Positions 14,817 through 22,870 of a DNA stretch of 40,554 bases are shown here, one piece after another. The stretch is taken from NCBI GenBank assembly GCA_019235415.1, contig JAFAKN010000440.1, forward strand, positions 1 to 40,554, in the 5' to 3' direction. The position numbers and the translations under genes were made by a program. Within the stretch, counting starts at the first letter, position 1. Each line of letters begins with the position of its first letter. Below the pieces are notes generated by a model. That model was not told the DNA's origin. It saw only the letters and a program-made list of their open reading frames with translations, and ran no database searches. This DNA comes from Alphaproteobacteria bacterium (lineage in GTDB: Bacteria > Pseudomonadota > Alphaproteobacteria > Reyranellales > Reyranellaceae).

Positions 14817-15091
14817 TCGGCGCCTTCCGCGTCCACCAGGATCGCCATCGCCTCGCGCCGGCGCAGCGCGATCGTCGTGTCGGCCACCCGCACGGCAATC
14901 GGATCGCCGCCGAACAGGCCCTCGTGCAGCAGTTCCACGTTGGCCCCTTCAACGAAGCCGAGCTCGATCAGCCGCCGCTCGAGCTCCTGGGGCGGCAAGC
15001 CGGTGCCCGAGCCGTCGATCGACAGCGCCTGGATCCGACCGCGAAAACCGACTTGTGCGTCACCCAACGCTATGATGGATTTGAGAGTCAT
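14813..15091 (-). CDS. feoA: Ferrous iron transport protein A
   Basis: A 92-residue SH3-like cytoplasmic partner of FeoB. LPPQELERRLIELGFVEGANVELLHEG is the FeoA core, followed by DPIAVRVADTTIALRRREA. It precedes feoB with an ATGA overlap. The ATG (complement of 15089-15091) has no clear Shine-Dalgarno sequence. The 135 bp upstream should carry the promoter; I looked for a Fur- or RirA-type box and saw none that was convincing. Confidence 0.93.
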   Translation of the reverse strand: MTLKSIIALGDAQVGFRGRIQALSIDGSGTGLPPQELERRLIELGFVEGANVELLHEGLFGGDPIAVRVADTTIALRRREAMAILVDAEGAE

Positions 15092-15226
15092 TGCGAGTAA
15101 TTCGTAGTAGCATTGGCGCTGGACTTTGGCCAGTGAAGAGCGACGCCCAAAGAGTGATTCATCGCCACTGCAGGCAGCAGCGTCTTTACTTGTCGTGAAG
15201 CGGCTCTCGACGCACAGCCTATGCGC

Positions 15227-16819
15227 TTATCCATCGAGGCGATTTTGACCCACATCAAGACGCCATCTGCGGCCGACCGGCCACAAACGACTCGCCGTGG
15301 ACCTTCTGGCCGACGGCAGGGTATATGCACGCATCGCGCGGGCCGATCGATGCCACGCGGCCATGGCGACCACTAGAAGAAGCGCTCCGTTCAACCCGAC
15401 CGTCGCCAGGTAGGCTACGTGAAAAGCCTCCCGTACGGCGGCCATCAGCAGGCGCGAGGCGTCGCCCAGGAGGTTCTCGGCGACGTCGAGGGCCTGATCG
15501 ATACCTTCGTGTACGTCGGGCGGCAACGCCGCCTCGTTCGGCAGCATCAGCGCGGACGAATAGATCCCGGCCAGCAGGCTGCCGAGCACCGTGATGCCGA
15601 TGGCGCCGCCCAGCTCGAAGGCTACCTCCTCCATCGAGGCCGCCATGCCGGCGCGCTCGACCGGCGCCCCGCTCATGATGACATGGGAGGCCATCGCCAT
15701 CGCGCCACCCATTCCCAGCCCGAACGCGCCGAGGCAGGCGAGCTGCAGAACGGCGCCGGCATTGGCGGTCGGAAACAGCCCCGCCACGCCCAGCCCACCC
15801 AGGAACATGGAGACCATCATGACGCGCTCGACGCCCCAACGCGGCGCCAGCCATCCGGCGAGCGGCCCGCCCACGAAGGCCAGCAGCGAACCCGGCAGCA
15901 GGAAAACGGCCGCTTCCACCGCGGAGTAGTCGAGCGCCAATTGCAGGCGTTGGGTCAGCACCAGCTCGAGGCCGACATCGCTGAAGGCTGCGGCCATCGC
16001 GATCACCACGCTCCAGGCGAAGGCGCGGTTGCGGAACAGCCGGAACTCGATCATCGGCGTCGGGCTGCGGCGCTGGTGCCGAACGAAGAGGCCGAGGGAC
16101 GCCGTGCCGAGCACAGCCGCGCCAGCCGCAGCCCACAACGAGGGGCGCGCCATGGCGGGCTCCTTGATGGCGAAGGCAAGCGCCACCAGCCCCACGAGGA
16201 TCAGCATGGAGCCGAGCGGATCCCAGACGGACTTGGGATTGCCGGGCCAGTGAGGAATGAACACAAGAGTGGAAACCAGCGCCAGGACGACAAGGGGAAC
16301 GTTGATAAGGAAGACCGAGCCCCACCAGAAATACTCGAGCAGCAGCCCGCCGATCAGCGGTCCCAACGCCGCGCCGCCCGAAGCCACCGCGGCCCACACG
16401 CCCATGGCGAGCGCTCGCTCCTTCGCGTCGGCAAAAGTGAGGCGAACGATCGACAGGGTGGCGGGCATCATCAGCCCTGCCCCTACGGCCAGCAGGACAC
16501 GAGCGCCGATCAAGACCGACGGCGAAGGTGCGTAAGCCGCGACCAGCGACGCCAGCCCAAATACGGCCAGGCCCGCGATGAACATCGGCCGGTGCCCGAT
16601 GCGATCGCTCAGCGTGCCGAGCCCGGGCAACAAGCCGGCCACCACCAGCGAATAGGCGTTGATGATTCAGAGCTTCTGCGACGCATCCGCGTCGAGCTCG
16701 AGGGTCAAGGTGGGAAGTGCGGTGTACAGGACCGTCATGTCGACGGCGACAAGCAACAGGGCGGTCGAGACCACCATCAGGATGAGCCAACGGCTCGCTT
16801 TCGACTGGCTCGACACCAT
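15227..16819 (-). pseudogene. EmrB/DHA2-type MFS drug pump, interrupted by one in-frame stop
   Basis: The reading frame encodes a 14-helix MFS pump of about 530 residues: ILMVVSTALLLVAVDMTVL in helix 1, LGTLSDRIGHRPMF in the loop 2-3 motif, and RVLLAVGAGLMMPATLSIV. It is broken after ...DADASQKL by TGA (complement of 16667-16669), with IINAYSLVVAGLLPG continuing in the same frame. Family members have a tryptophan there (Q-W-I-x-N-A-Y-S-L), so a TGG-to-TGA change explains the break. Everything else is intact, so the loss is recent or a sequencing error. The ATG at 16819 is the probable start. Confidence 0.85.
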
Positions 16820-17033
16820 CACACCCGACCTGGGTTGGAGAGTAGCAGATGCCCAAGGCCGGGCGTATCGAGAAGAGGCCAAAAAATGAGCAAAAGCGGC
16901 ACCAGTGCGTTTGCAACGGCGCCGCGTGCTATGCTGGCATGATGCTTCTCAAGAAGATGGTGCGCCGCCCTGTCGGGCTCCGCGTCGCGATCCCGGCGAC
17001 TTCGGCAACCTCCGCCCGCACCGCGGCCAAACT

Positions 17034-18416
17034 ATGAGCAGCGACCTCGCCTACAGCGTGCTGGGTCAGCTCGGCCGACCGCCGCGTGCGGACGACTCGC
17101 TGTCGATCATCGGCGGACTGGATCCCGTGTTCCGGACGCCCTGGCGGATTGCCGCCACCGGTAGCGCTGCGCTGGGTGCGGTGGGCCTCGCCTTGTCCGA
17201 CCTGTGGCGGCTCCGCACCGGCCGCGCCCAAGCCGTCACGGTCGATCGCCACGCCGCTGCCGCCTCGCTGCGCTCCAGCACGTACGTTCTGCAGAATGGT
17301 GAGGCGCCTGTGTCCTGGGATCCGCTGGCCGGCCACTACCCGACCCGCGACGGCCGGCACATGTTCCTCCACACCAACCATCCGCATCATCGGGCCGGGG
17401 CGCTACGCATCGCCGGCGCTGACGCCGAGACCCGTGAGGCCCTGGCAGCGGCCGTCGCCAAGTGGGACGGGCTTGCGATCGAGGAGGCGATCGCGTCCGG
17501 CGGCTGCGTCGGCGGCTTGGTGCGCAGTCGCGAAGAGTGGTGCGCCCATCCGCACGGAATCGCCGTCGCCGGCTTGCCGCTGATCGACATCGAAAAGATT
17601 GGCGAGGCGCCAACTGAGCCGCTACCGCCCGGCGATCGGCCGCTGAGCGGTGTGCGCGTGCTCGACCTCACGCGTGTGCTGGCCGGTCCCACGTCGGGCC
17701 GCGTGTTGGCGGAGAACGGTGCCGAGGTGCTGCATATCGCGGCACCGCACCTGCCCTACCAGGCCGAACTCCTGATGGACACAGGCCACGGCAAGCGCTG
17801 CGCCTGGATCGACCTGCGCGAGCGCGCCGGAGTCGAGACGCTCGTTGGCCTGGCGCGCGGCGCCGACGTCTTCACCCAGGGCTATCGGCCCGGCACGCTC
17901 GCCGGGCGCGGCTTCTCGCCCGGACGCCTGGCCGAGCTCAGGCCCGGCGTCGTCTTCGTCAACATCTGCGCCTATGCGCACGAGGGGCCGTGGCGCGATC
18001 GGCGCGGCTTCGATTCGATCGTGCAGAACGTCACCGGACTGTCCGCGGTGCAAGGCTCGCTCGACAAGCCGCGCAACCTGCCGGTGCAGGCCAACGACTA
18101 CATCGCGGGCTACCTTGGAGCACTCGGCGCCATGGTGGGCTTGGCGCGCCGGGTGGAGCAAGGCGGCTCGTGGTTGGTGCGCGTGTCGCTGGTGCAGGTC
18201 GCACACTGGATCGCGAGCCAAGGCACGGTCGACGCGACGCAGGGCGCTGCGGACCTGCCCGACGACGAGCTGCAGCCGCTGCTGATGGAGAGCGTCGGTC
18301 CCTTGGGCCGTGTGCGCCACATGAAGCCGGTCGTGCAGCTCGATGAGACCCCGGCGTTCTATGCCAAGCCAGCCGAGCCGCTCGGCAGCTCTCCGCCCCA
18401 GTGGGTCTTGAATTAG
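17034..18416 (+). CDS. CaiB/BaiF family CoA transferase
   Basis: A 460-residue class III CoA transferase that would move CoA between carboxylic acids. The core starts LSGVRVLDLTRVLAGPTSGR, followed by LLMDTGHGKRCAWIDLR, GYRPGTLAGRG and VNICAYAHEGPWRDRRGFDSIVQ; the aspartate in GFDSIVQ is the likely nucleophile by position. Unusually, about 200 residues precede this core, so the protein resembles members with a duplicated or rearranged N-terminal half rather than 400-residue FRC types. The ATG at 17034 has only weak ribosome binding. Its last codons and stop lie inside the toxin-antitoxin operator at 18410. It is divergent from the broken MFS gene. Confidence 0.85.
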   Translation: MSSDLAYSVLGQLGRPPRADDSLSIIGGLDPVFRTPWRIAATGSAALGAVGLALSDLWRLRTGRAQAVTVDRHAAAASLRSSTYVLQNGEAPVSWDPLAGHYPTRDGRHMFLHTNHPHHRAGALRIAGADAETREALAAAVAKWDGLAIEEAIASGGCVGGLVRSREEWCAHPHGIAVAGLPLIDIEKIGEAPTEPLPPGDRPLSGVRVLDLTRVLAGPTSGRVLAENGAEVLHIAAPHLPYQAELLMDTGHGKRCAWIDLRERAGVETLVGLARGADVFTQGYRPGTLAGRGFSPGRLAELRPGVVFVNICAYAHEGPWRDRRGFDSIVQNVTGLSAVQGSLDKPRNLPVQANDYIAGYLGALGAMVGLARRVEQGGSWLVRVSLVQVAHWIASQGTVDATQGAADLPDDELQPLLMESVGPLGRVRHMKPVVQLDETPAFYAKPAEPLGSSPPQWVLN

Positions 18417-18436
18417 CTAGGAAGATTAGCTAATTC
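18410..18436. promoter_or_regulatory. Palindromic operator of the Phd/VapC module
   Basis: A perfect 10-bp inverted repeat, GAATTAGCTA (18410-18419) and TAGCTAATTC (18427-18436), with a 7-base spacer ends 6 bases before the antitoxin start. It is AT-rich in GC-rich surroundings, as toxin-antitoxin operators often are, and is well placed for autorepression by the antitoxin. It contains the stop codon of the upstream CoA transferase (18414-18416). Confidence 0.7.
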
Positions 18437-18442
18437 AATGCC

Positions 18443-18676
18443 ATGCCGACCTACACGATCCACGACGCCAAGACCAACCTTTCGAAGCTCATCGCTCGCG
18501 CCGAGGCCGGTGAGGAAGTCGTGCTGGCACGCGGCAAGGAGCCGGTGGCGAAGCTGATAGCCTTCAGTGCCAAGCCGAAGGCAAAGCGCAAATTCGGCGC
18601 CCTCAAGGGTAAAATCAAGATCGGTCCCGAGTTCTTCGAACCGTTGCCCGAGGAGGAGTTGAAACTCTGGGAGTAG
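18443..18676 (+). CDS. Phd/YefM-type antitoxin
   Basis: A 77-residue antitoxin. TIHDAKTNLSKLIARAEAGEEVVLARGKEPVAKL is the Phd/YefM DNA-binding fold, which dimerises and binds the palindrome upstream. The rest (KRKFGALKGKIKIGPEFFEPLPEEEL) is the flexible toxin-neutralising tail; the 'FGxLKGKIxIxxxFxxPLPEExL' pattern is typical of antitoxins paired with PIN toxins. It is followed after 3 bases by the toxin gene. Confidence 0.93.
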   Translation: MPTYTIHDAKTNLSKLIARAEAGEEVVLARGKEPVAKLIAFSAKPKAKRKFGALKGKIKIGPEFFEPLPEEELKLWE

Positions 18677-18679
18677 CCA

Positions 18680-19066
18680 GTGCGACTCCTCCTCGATACG
18701 CATGCGTTCTTGTGGTGGCTCGCCGGCGACTCGCGGCTGACCAAGCTTGCCCGTTCGCAGATTGAAGCGGCAGGGTCGGATACATTCATCAGCGCCGCCT
18801 CAGCTTGGGAAATTGCAACGAAGTATCGACTGGGGAAGCTACCGCAAGCGGCGCTTGTTGCCTTGGATGTAGCGTCGGGCATTGAAAGCCAAGAATTCAC
18901 GCCCTTGCCGGTCTCCGTTCTGCACGGACAAGCGGCCGGTGCCCTCCCCGGCCCACATCGCGATCCATTCGATCGCATGTTGGTGGCTCAGGCTATGCTC
19001 GAAGAGCTCGTACTGGTATCGAACGAGCGGCTGTTCGATGCATATGGTGTAAACCGACTCTGGTGA
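18680..19066 (+). CDS. vapC: VapC-type PIN-domain toxin
   Basis: A 128-residue PIN ribonuclease. The acidic Mg2+ site is complete: Asp6 in LLLDTHAFLWW, Glu44 in SAWEIATKYRLGKL, and Asp95 and Asp98 in HRDPFDRMLVAQA. The family cleaves RNA, often initiator tRNA or rRNA; the target here is unknown. The GTG start follows the antitoxin stop by 3 bases, with GAGTAG as a weak ribosome binding site, so toxin output is probably coupled to antitoxin translation. All catalytic residues are present, so the module is likely active. Confidence 0.93.
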   Translation: MRLLLDTHAFLWWLAGDSRLTKLARSQIEAAGSDTFISAASAWEIATKYRLGKLPQAALVALDVASGIESQEFTPLPVSVLHGQAAGALPGPHRDPFDRMLVAQAMLEELVLVSNERLFDAYGVNRLW

Positions 19067-19075
19067 GCCAAAATC

Positions 19076-19609
19076 GTGTCCCGCACGTGCCGCCAAGTCG
19101 GTGTGCTGATCCGGGAACGCCAACCTGCGGACGACGCGGCGATCCATGCGCTGAACGTAGCAGCTTTCGGCGGCAGCTACGAAGCGACTCTCGCCGAGGA
19201 TTTGCGGTCGGCGGGCCTGGCTGCAGTCGAGCTGGTCGCGTGCGATGCCGCAGACATCATCGGCCATATCCTGTTCAGCCAGCTTGCTGTCACTGTCGAC
19301 GCGCGCGCTGTTCGCGCGCTGGCGCTGGCGCCGATGGCCGTGCGGCCCGATCGCCAGCGTCAAGGCATCGGCAGTGCATTGGTCCGTCAAGGCCTGGCGC
19401 GCACCGGGGCGCTCGGCTGGCAGGCCGTCGTCGTAGTGGGCCATCCGCGGTTCTATCCGCGCTTCGGATTCTCGGCCGCGCCGGCGCGCAAGCTGCGGGC
19501 GCCGTTTTCAGGCGATGCCTTCATGGCAATCGAGCTCGAAGCTGGTGCGTTGGGCGGCGAGCAGGGACGCATCGCCTATCCCGACGCCTTCGGCGTCGAC
19601 GCCCGTTAG
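19076..19609 (+). CDS. GNAT family N-acetyltransferase (YhbS-like)
   Basis: A 177-residue acetyltransferase. The acetyl-CoA binding motif is LAPMAVRPDRQRQGIGSALV, and VVVVGHPRFYPRFGFSAA is the typical end of the COG3153/YhbS group. The substrate is unknown. The GTG at 19076 begins 9 bases after the toxin stop; an internal GTG at 19103, nearer to the IRERQPADDAAI core, is an alternative. The 3' end overlaps the convergent otsA by 4 bp. It may be carried on the toxin-antitoxin transcript. Confidence 0.85.
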   Translation: MSRTCRQVGVLIRERQPADDAAIHALNVAAFGGSYEATLAEDLRSAGLAAVELVACDAADIIGHILFSQLAVTVDARAVRALALAPMAVRPDRQRQGIGSALVRQGLARTGALGWQAVVVVGHPRFYPRFGFSAAPARKLRAPFSGDAFMAIELEAGALGGEQGRIAYPDAFGVDAR

Positions 19610-20991
19610 GCCGCGACCGGCATGAGCGTCGGCGTCGTCAGGGCGTCGATGAAGCGACGGCAGAAGACCTCGGCAGTGATGCGGAACACCTTGGCCTTGA
19701 GCGCCACCTGCCGCTCGCGCCGCTCGGCGAGCGGCATGGTGAGGCCGACATGCATGGCGTCGGCGATGGCGTCGGGATCGAACGGGTTGACGATCAGCGC
19801 CTCGGTGAGCTCGTACGCGGCGCCCGCGAACTGCGACAGGACCAGCACGCCGGGATCCTCGTCGGGTTGGGCGGCGACGAACTCCTTGGCCACGAGGTTC
19901 ATGCCGTCGCGCAAGGGCGTGACGACGCCGAGCCGGCCGATGCGATAGAGCCCGGCGAGGGTGGCGCGCGGCGCGGGCCGGGTCGAATAGCGCAACGGTG
20001 TCCAATCGAACTCCGAGAAGCGGCCGTTGATGCGGCCGGTGAGCCGGTCGAGCTCGGCGCGCAGCTTGCGGTACTCGTCGACCTCCTCGCGTGAGCGCGG
20101 GCAGATCTGCAGGAAATGGATGTGCCGGCGATGCTCGGGATGACGCTCGAGCAGGCGGCCATAGGCCTCGAACCGGTTGGGCAAGCCCTTGGAATAGTCC
20201 ATGCGGTCGACGCCGATGGCCAGCGCCCGGCCCGCCAGGCTGCCGGCGACGCGCTGCACCAGCCGGTCGTTGGCCGACCGCTCGGCTTCCTCGGCAAATC
20301 CCGGGGCATTGATGCCGATGGGGTTGGCGAAGACGCGGGTGCGTCGGCCGTTCAGCCGCACCCATTCGCCGTCGATCGTGGCGCCCAGCATGCGGTTGGC
20401 GCAGTCGCGGAAATCGCGCGCATGCTCCTCGGTCTGGAAGCCGATGAGGTCGTAGGCGCAGAGGTCGGCCACCAGCTCGCGCGCCACCGGCATCGCCTCG
20501 AGCATGGACGGCGGCACGAACGGCACATGCAGGAAGAAGCCCAGCGGGCCGTTGAAGCCGTGCTGGCGCAGCATGCGGCCGAACGGCAGCAGGTGATAGT
20601 CGTGCGCCCACACCGTGTCGTCGGATTGTAGGACTTGGCTTAGCGAATCGGCGAACGTGGCGTTGACGGCGAGGTAGCCGGCATAGTCCTCGCGGCGGAA
20701 ATGCATCAGCCCCAGCCGGAAATGCAGCAGCGGCCATAGCGCGCCGTTGGCGAAACCGACATAGAATGAACGATGCGCCTCGGCCGTGAGGTCGATCGTG
20801 GCGAAGGTGACGCCGCGCGCCTCGACAACGGCGGGCTGCGGCGCCGGCTCCGAGGTGAGCCGCCCGCTCCAGCCGAACCACATGGCACCCGGCACCAGAA
20901 GGTCGTGCAGCGCAACCGCGAGGCCGCCCGCCGCCATGCTGCGCGCTTTTGGAATAGGCACCCTGTTCGAGACGATCACGAGGCGTGCCAT
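19606..20991 (-). CDS. otsA: Trehalose-6-phosphate synthase
   Basis: A 461-residue GT20 enzyme that joins UDP-glucose and glucose-6-phosphate to trehalose-6-phosphate. SNR (8-10) and AGGL (21-24) form the phosphate/UDP-binding N-loop. HDYHLL (130-135), [10 protein letters not shown] (260-269, with Arg263 and Lys268 for the UDP phosphates) and DGMNLVAKE (362-370) are all conserved. Length is normal. The ATG (complement of 20989-20991) has a strong GGGAGGAGGGACT site and lies 16 bp inside the preceding GH15 remnant. It is the last gene of otsB-GH15-otsA, the cytoplasmic osmoprotectant pathway. Confidence 0.96.
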   Translation of the reverse strand: MARLVIVSNRVPIPKARSMAAGGLAVALHDLLVPGAMWFGWSGRLTSEPAPQPAVVEARGVTFATIDLTAEAHRSFYVGFANGALWPLLHFRLGLMHFRREDYAGYLAVNATFADSLSQVLQSDDTVWAHDYHLLPFGRMLRQHGFNGPLGFFLHVPFVPPSMLEAMPVARELVADLCAYDLIGFQTEEHARDFRDCANRMLGATIDGEWVRLNGRRTRVFANPIGINAPGFAEEAERSANDRLVQRVAGSLAGRALAIGVDRMDYSKGLPNRFEAYGRLLERHPEHRRHIHFLQICPRSREEVDEYRKLRAELDRLTGRINGRFSEFDWTPLRYSTRPAPRATLAGLYRIGRLGVVTPLRDGMNLVAKEFVAAQPDEDPGVLVLSQFAGAAYELTEALIVNPFDPDAIADAMHVGLTMPLAERRERQVALKAKVFRITAEVFCRRFIDALTTPTLMPVAA

Positions 20992-21515
20992 AGTCCCTCC
21001 TCCCAACTGCGCGACAGACGCATGGCCGACAGGATCAGCCTGACCTGCGAGTAGGTCTGCGGGAAGTTGCCCCACAATTCACCGGTCTGCGGATCGATGT
21101 CTTCCGACAGCAAGCCGACGTGATTGCGCCGCGCGAGCAGGTTGTTGAACAGTTCGAGCGCCTCAGGCCGGCGGCCAACGCTGGCCAGGGCAGCAATGTA
21201 CCAGTAGGTGCAGAGCAGGAAGGCGTTGGATGGCTTGCCTAGATCGTCCGCCTCGCCACAGCGTATCACCGAGCCCAGGCGATGCTGTGCTGCCCAGCAC
21301 ATCGCGGAAAGGGTATGCACTTCCTCGCGCTCCCGGTGCTCCCAGAGTCCTGAGTCTGCAGTCAACGTAGCGCGCTGGGCCTCGTTCCCGACGACGCCGA
21401 TCTGCTGGTAGAGTTCCTTGTCGCCCTGGTGCGGCAGGTGCTCGTCCCAGAACCTCCGGTCGATCAGGCTCGCCATCGAACAGTTGCCGACCGCGCCCAG
21501 ATCGAGGCTGATCAC
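20976..21515 (-). pseudogene. Internally deleted GH15 glucoamylase/trehalase-like gene
   Basis: GH15 proteins in otsB-GH15-otsA operons are about 600 residues; this frame encodes 179. Residues 1-20 (LDLGAVGNCSMASLIDR) match the GH15 N-terminus. Residues 22-80 (from FWDEHLPHQGD through GLWEHRER to VHTLSAMCWAAQHRL) match the middle of the (alpha/alpha)6 barrel. Residues 86-174 (EADDLGKPSNAF, GLLSEDIDP, GELWGNFPQTYS) match the C-terminus. Two in-frame deletions, about 350 and about 100 codons, would explain this. The GTG start still overlaps the otsB stop (GTGA). Without most of the barrel it cannot be a working hydrolase. It may persist because it couples otsB to otsA translation. Confidence 0.8.
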
Positions 21516-22270
21516 GGGGACACACCCATCGGCGGCGCGCTGGGCGCCACCGAGCCGCCCAGCAGCTCGGCACCGCGCGCCAGCCACGCCCGCACTGCCG
21601 CCGGATCGCCACCGAACACTTCCGCCACGCGCAGCCCCTCCCCGCCGAGCTGCCGTGCAGCTTCCATGCCGGCTTCGTCGGTGAAGTCGTCGCCGACGAA
21701 GATCGGCCGCCGGCCGCGAAAGGGCGCGCGCGCCATCAGGCGGTCGACAGCGTAGCCCTTCGACGCCGCGCGCGAGCCGATCTCGACCGCTTCGCGCGCC
21801 GGGATCAGGCGGAAGGCAGGATGGTCCTGCGGCACCAGGGCCCGCACCAGCCGCCACACGTCGTTGCCGCGCTCGGGCACCAGACGGTAGTGCACGGCAA
21901 CGCCATGCGGCTTGGGCTCCACGAGAACGCCGGGCCATCGTTCGGCCGCGGCCTTCAGCGCCTCGCGCCAGCCTTCCGGCACCGCAGCGCCGCGCGGCAT
22001 CTCCTCGATCGTGCCGTCATCGTAGCGCAACGCCACGCCGTGCTCGCCGGCGGCGCTGCTCACGAACGGCGCCAGGAGCCGGTCGATGACCCCCATCGGG
22101 CGGCCGGTCACGATGGCGACCGCGCCGCCAAGAAGACCGTGCAGATTCATGAGCAGAGGCGGCAGGTTGGGCGGCACCACGACCGCTTCGGGCGTCGGTG
22201 CGATCTCGAGCAGCGTGCCGTCGAGGTCGAGAAACAACGCGTTCGTCCGGTCGAAATCCGGCGGTGCCAT
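21512..22270 (-). CDS. otsB: Trehalose-6-phosphate phosphatase
   Basis: A 252-residue HAD phosphatase that releases phosphate from trehalose-6-phosphate. LFLDLDGTLLEIAP holds the nucleophile Asp15 and acid Asp17. VTGRPMGVID is motif II, and FVGDDFTDEAGM carries the magnesium-binding acidic residues of motif IV. The cap domain lies between. I start at the ATG complementary to 22268-22270, which follows AGGGGGACGG; longer frames upstream lack homology. It is the first gene of the trehalose operon; its stop overlaps the GH15 remnant start as GTGA. Confidence 0.95.
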   Translation of the reverse strand: MAPPDFDRTNALFLDLDGTLLEIAPTPEAVVVPPNLPPLLMNLHGLLGGAVAIVTGRPMGVIDRLLAPFVSSAAGEHGVALRYDDGTIEEMPRGAAVPEGWREALKAAAERWPGVLVEPKPHGVAVHYRLVPERGNDVWRLVRALVPQDHPAFRLIPAREAVEIGSRAASKGYAVDRLMARAPFRGRRPIFVGDDFTDEAGMEAARQLGGEGLRVAEVFGGDPAAVRAWLARGAELLGGSVAPSAPPMGVSP

Positions 22271-22449
22271 CCGTCCCCCTATGCGCAACGCAATACACAC
22301 TCGTCGCGCGTGGGGGTAGCCGACCGCTACGCGCGGCATGCCAAGCCGTTCGCGAACCAGCTCCGCGCCTGCCGCGCGAAGCCTGAACGTTCCCGACTTG
22401 CCTCAAGTTCCTAGCATGCCGCGTCAACTGGTAACAGAGTCACCGGAAC

Positions 22450-22704
22450 TCAACGCAACGGACCCAAAGGCCGCCAGAAGGGCTTCCCGCATTCGAACGC
22501 GGCCGCCGCCGGCGAGATGCCGGCGTCACGCAGGCTGCGCGCATCCATTTCAGCGAGATGACGCCGCGCAACGATCCGCCCGCGCCACACGATCAGCTTG
22601 GCGACCCAGCGCTCGCGAAGCGAGGCTCGCCCCGACGCGGGCCGCCGTGCAAGGGTCTCGAAAGAAGGTTGCGGCTCGATGCGATGGCGGGACTGGTAGC
22701 TCAT
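22450..22704 (-). CDS. DUF1127 (YjiS-like) small protein
   Basis: An 84-residue basic protein. RHLAEMDARSLRDAGISPAAAAFECGKPFWRPLG is the DUF1127 motif: a 'L..LDDR.L.DIGLSR.E...E..KPFWR' arginine-rich helix pair. Some short relatives influence RNA turnover and phosphate or carbon metabolism in alphaproteobacteria; the longer ones are uncharacterised. AAGGAGGGATCCC upstream of the ATG (complement of 22702-22704) is an excellent ribosome binding site. It is divergent from the aminotransferase operon (166-bp gap) and 179 bp upstream of otsB. Confidence 0.88.
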   Translation of the reverse strand: MSYQSRHRIEPQPSFETLARRPASGRASLRERWVAKLIVWRGRIVARRHLAEMDARSLRDAGISPAAAAFECGKPFWRPLGPLR

Positions 22705-22812
22705 GGGATCCCTCCTTGCTGTCGTGAGCAAGGTGACGCCGCGCCGACCGCCACTCAATTACATCGCAGGTAATGGCCAACCTGGGTTCATGTTGCCCCT
22801 CTTGAAAGTGCG

Positions 22813-22826
22813 TCGTCGGCCGACGA
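22813..22826. promoter_or_regulatory. 14-bp perfect palindrome in the divergent DUF1127/aminotransferase promoter
   Basis: TCGTCGG/CCGACGA forms a spacer-free perfect palindrome 45 bases upstream of the aminotransferase ATG, inside the 166-bp divergent intergenic region. The position suits a regulator binding site for the four-gene operon. In DNA this GC-rich a chance palindrome is possible, so support is modest. Confidence 0.3.
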
Positions 22827-22870
22827 TTGCTGCGCTACGGTCGCCCTTATGTGAAGCACGGAGTGGGTAA

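Noticed and set aside
15092..15226. Fur/RirA/Irr box upstream of feoA
   Set aside because: I saw no convincing symmetrical iron box; a motif scan against alphaproteobacterial models would be needed.
15227..16882. Recoding of TGA as tryptophan, or selenocysteine, in the MFS gene
   Set aside because: TGA is used as an ordinary stop in many neighbouring genes (for example feoB, vapC, otsB), and no selenocysteine context is known for this family.
16939..17037. 33-codon frame overlapping the CoA transferase start as ATGA
   Set aside because: No ribosome binding site or recognisable sequence; likely chance.
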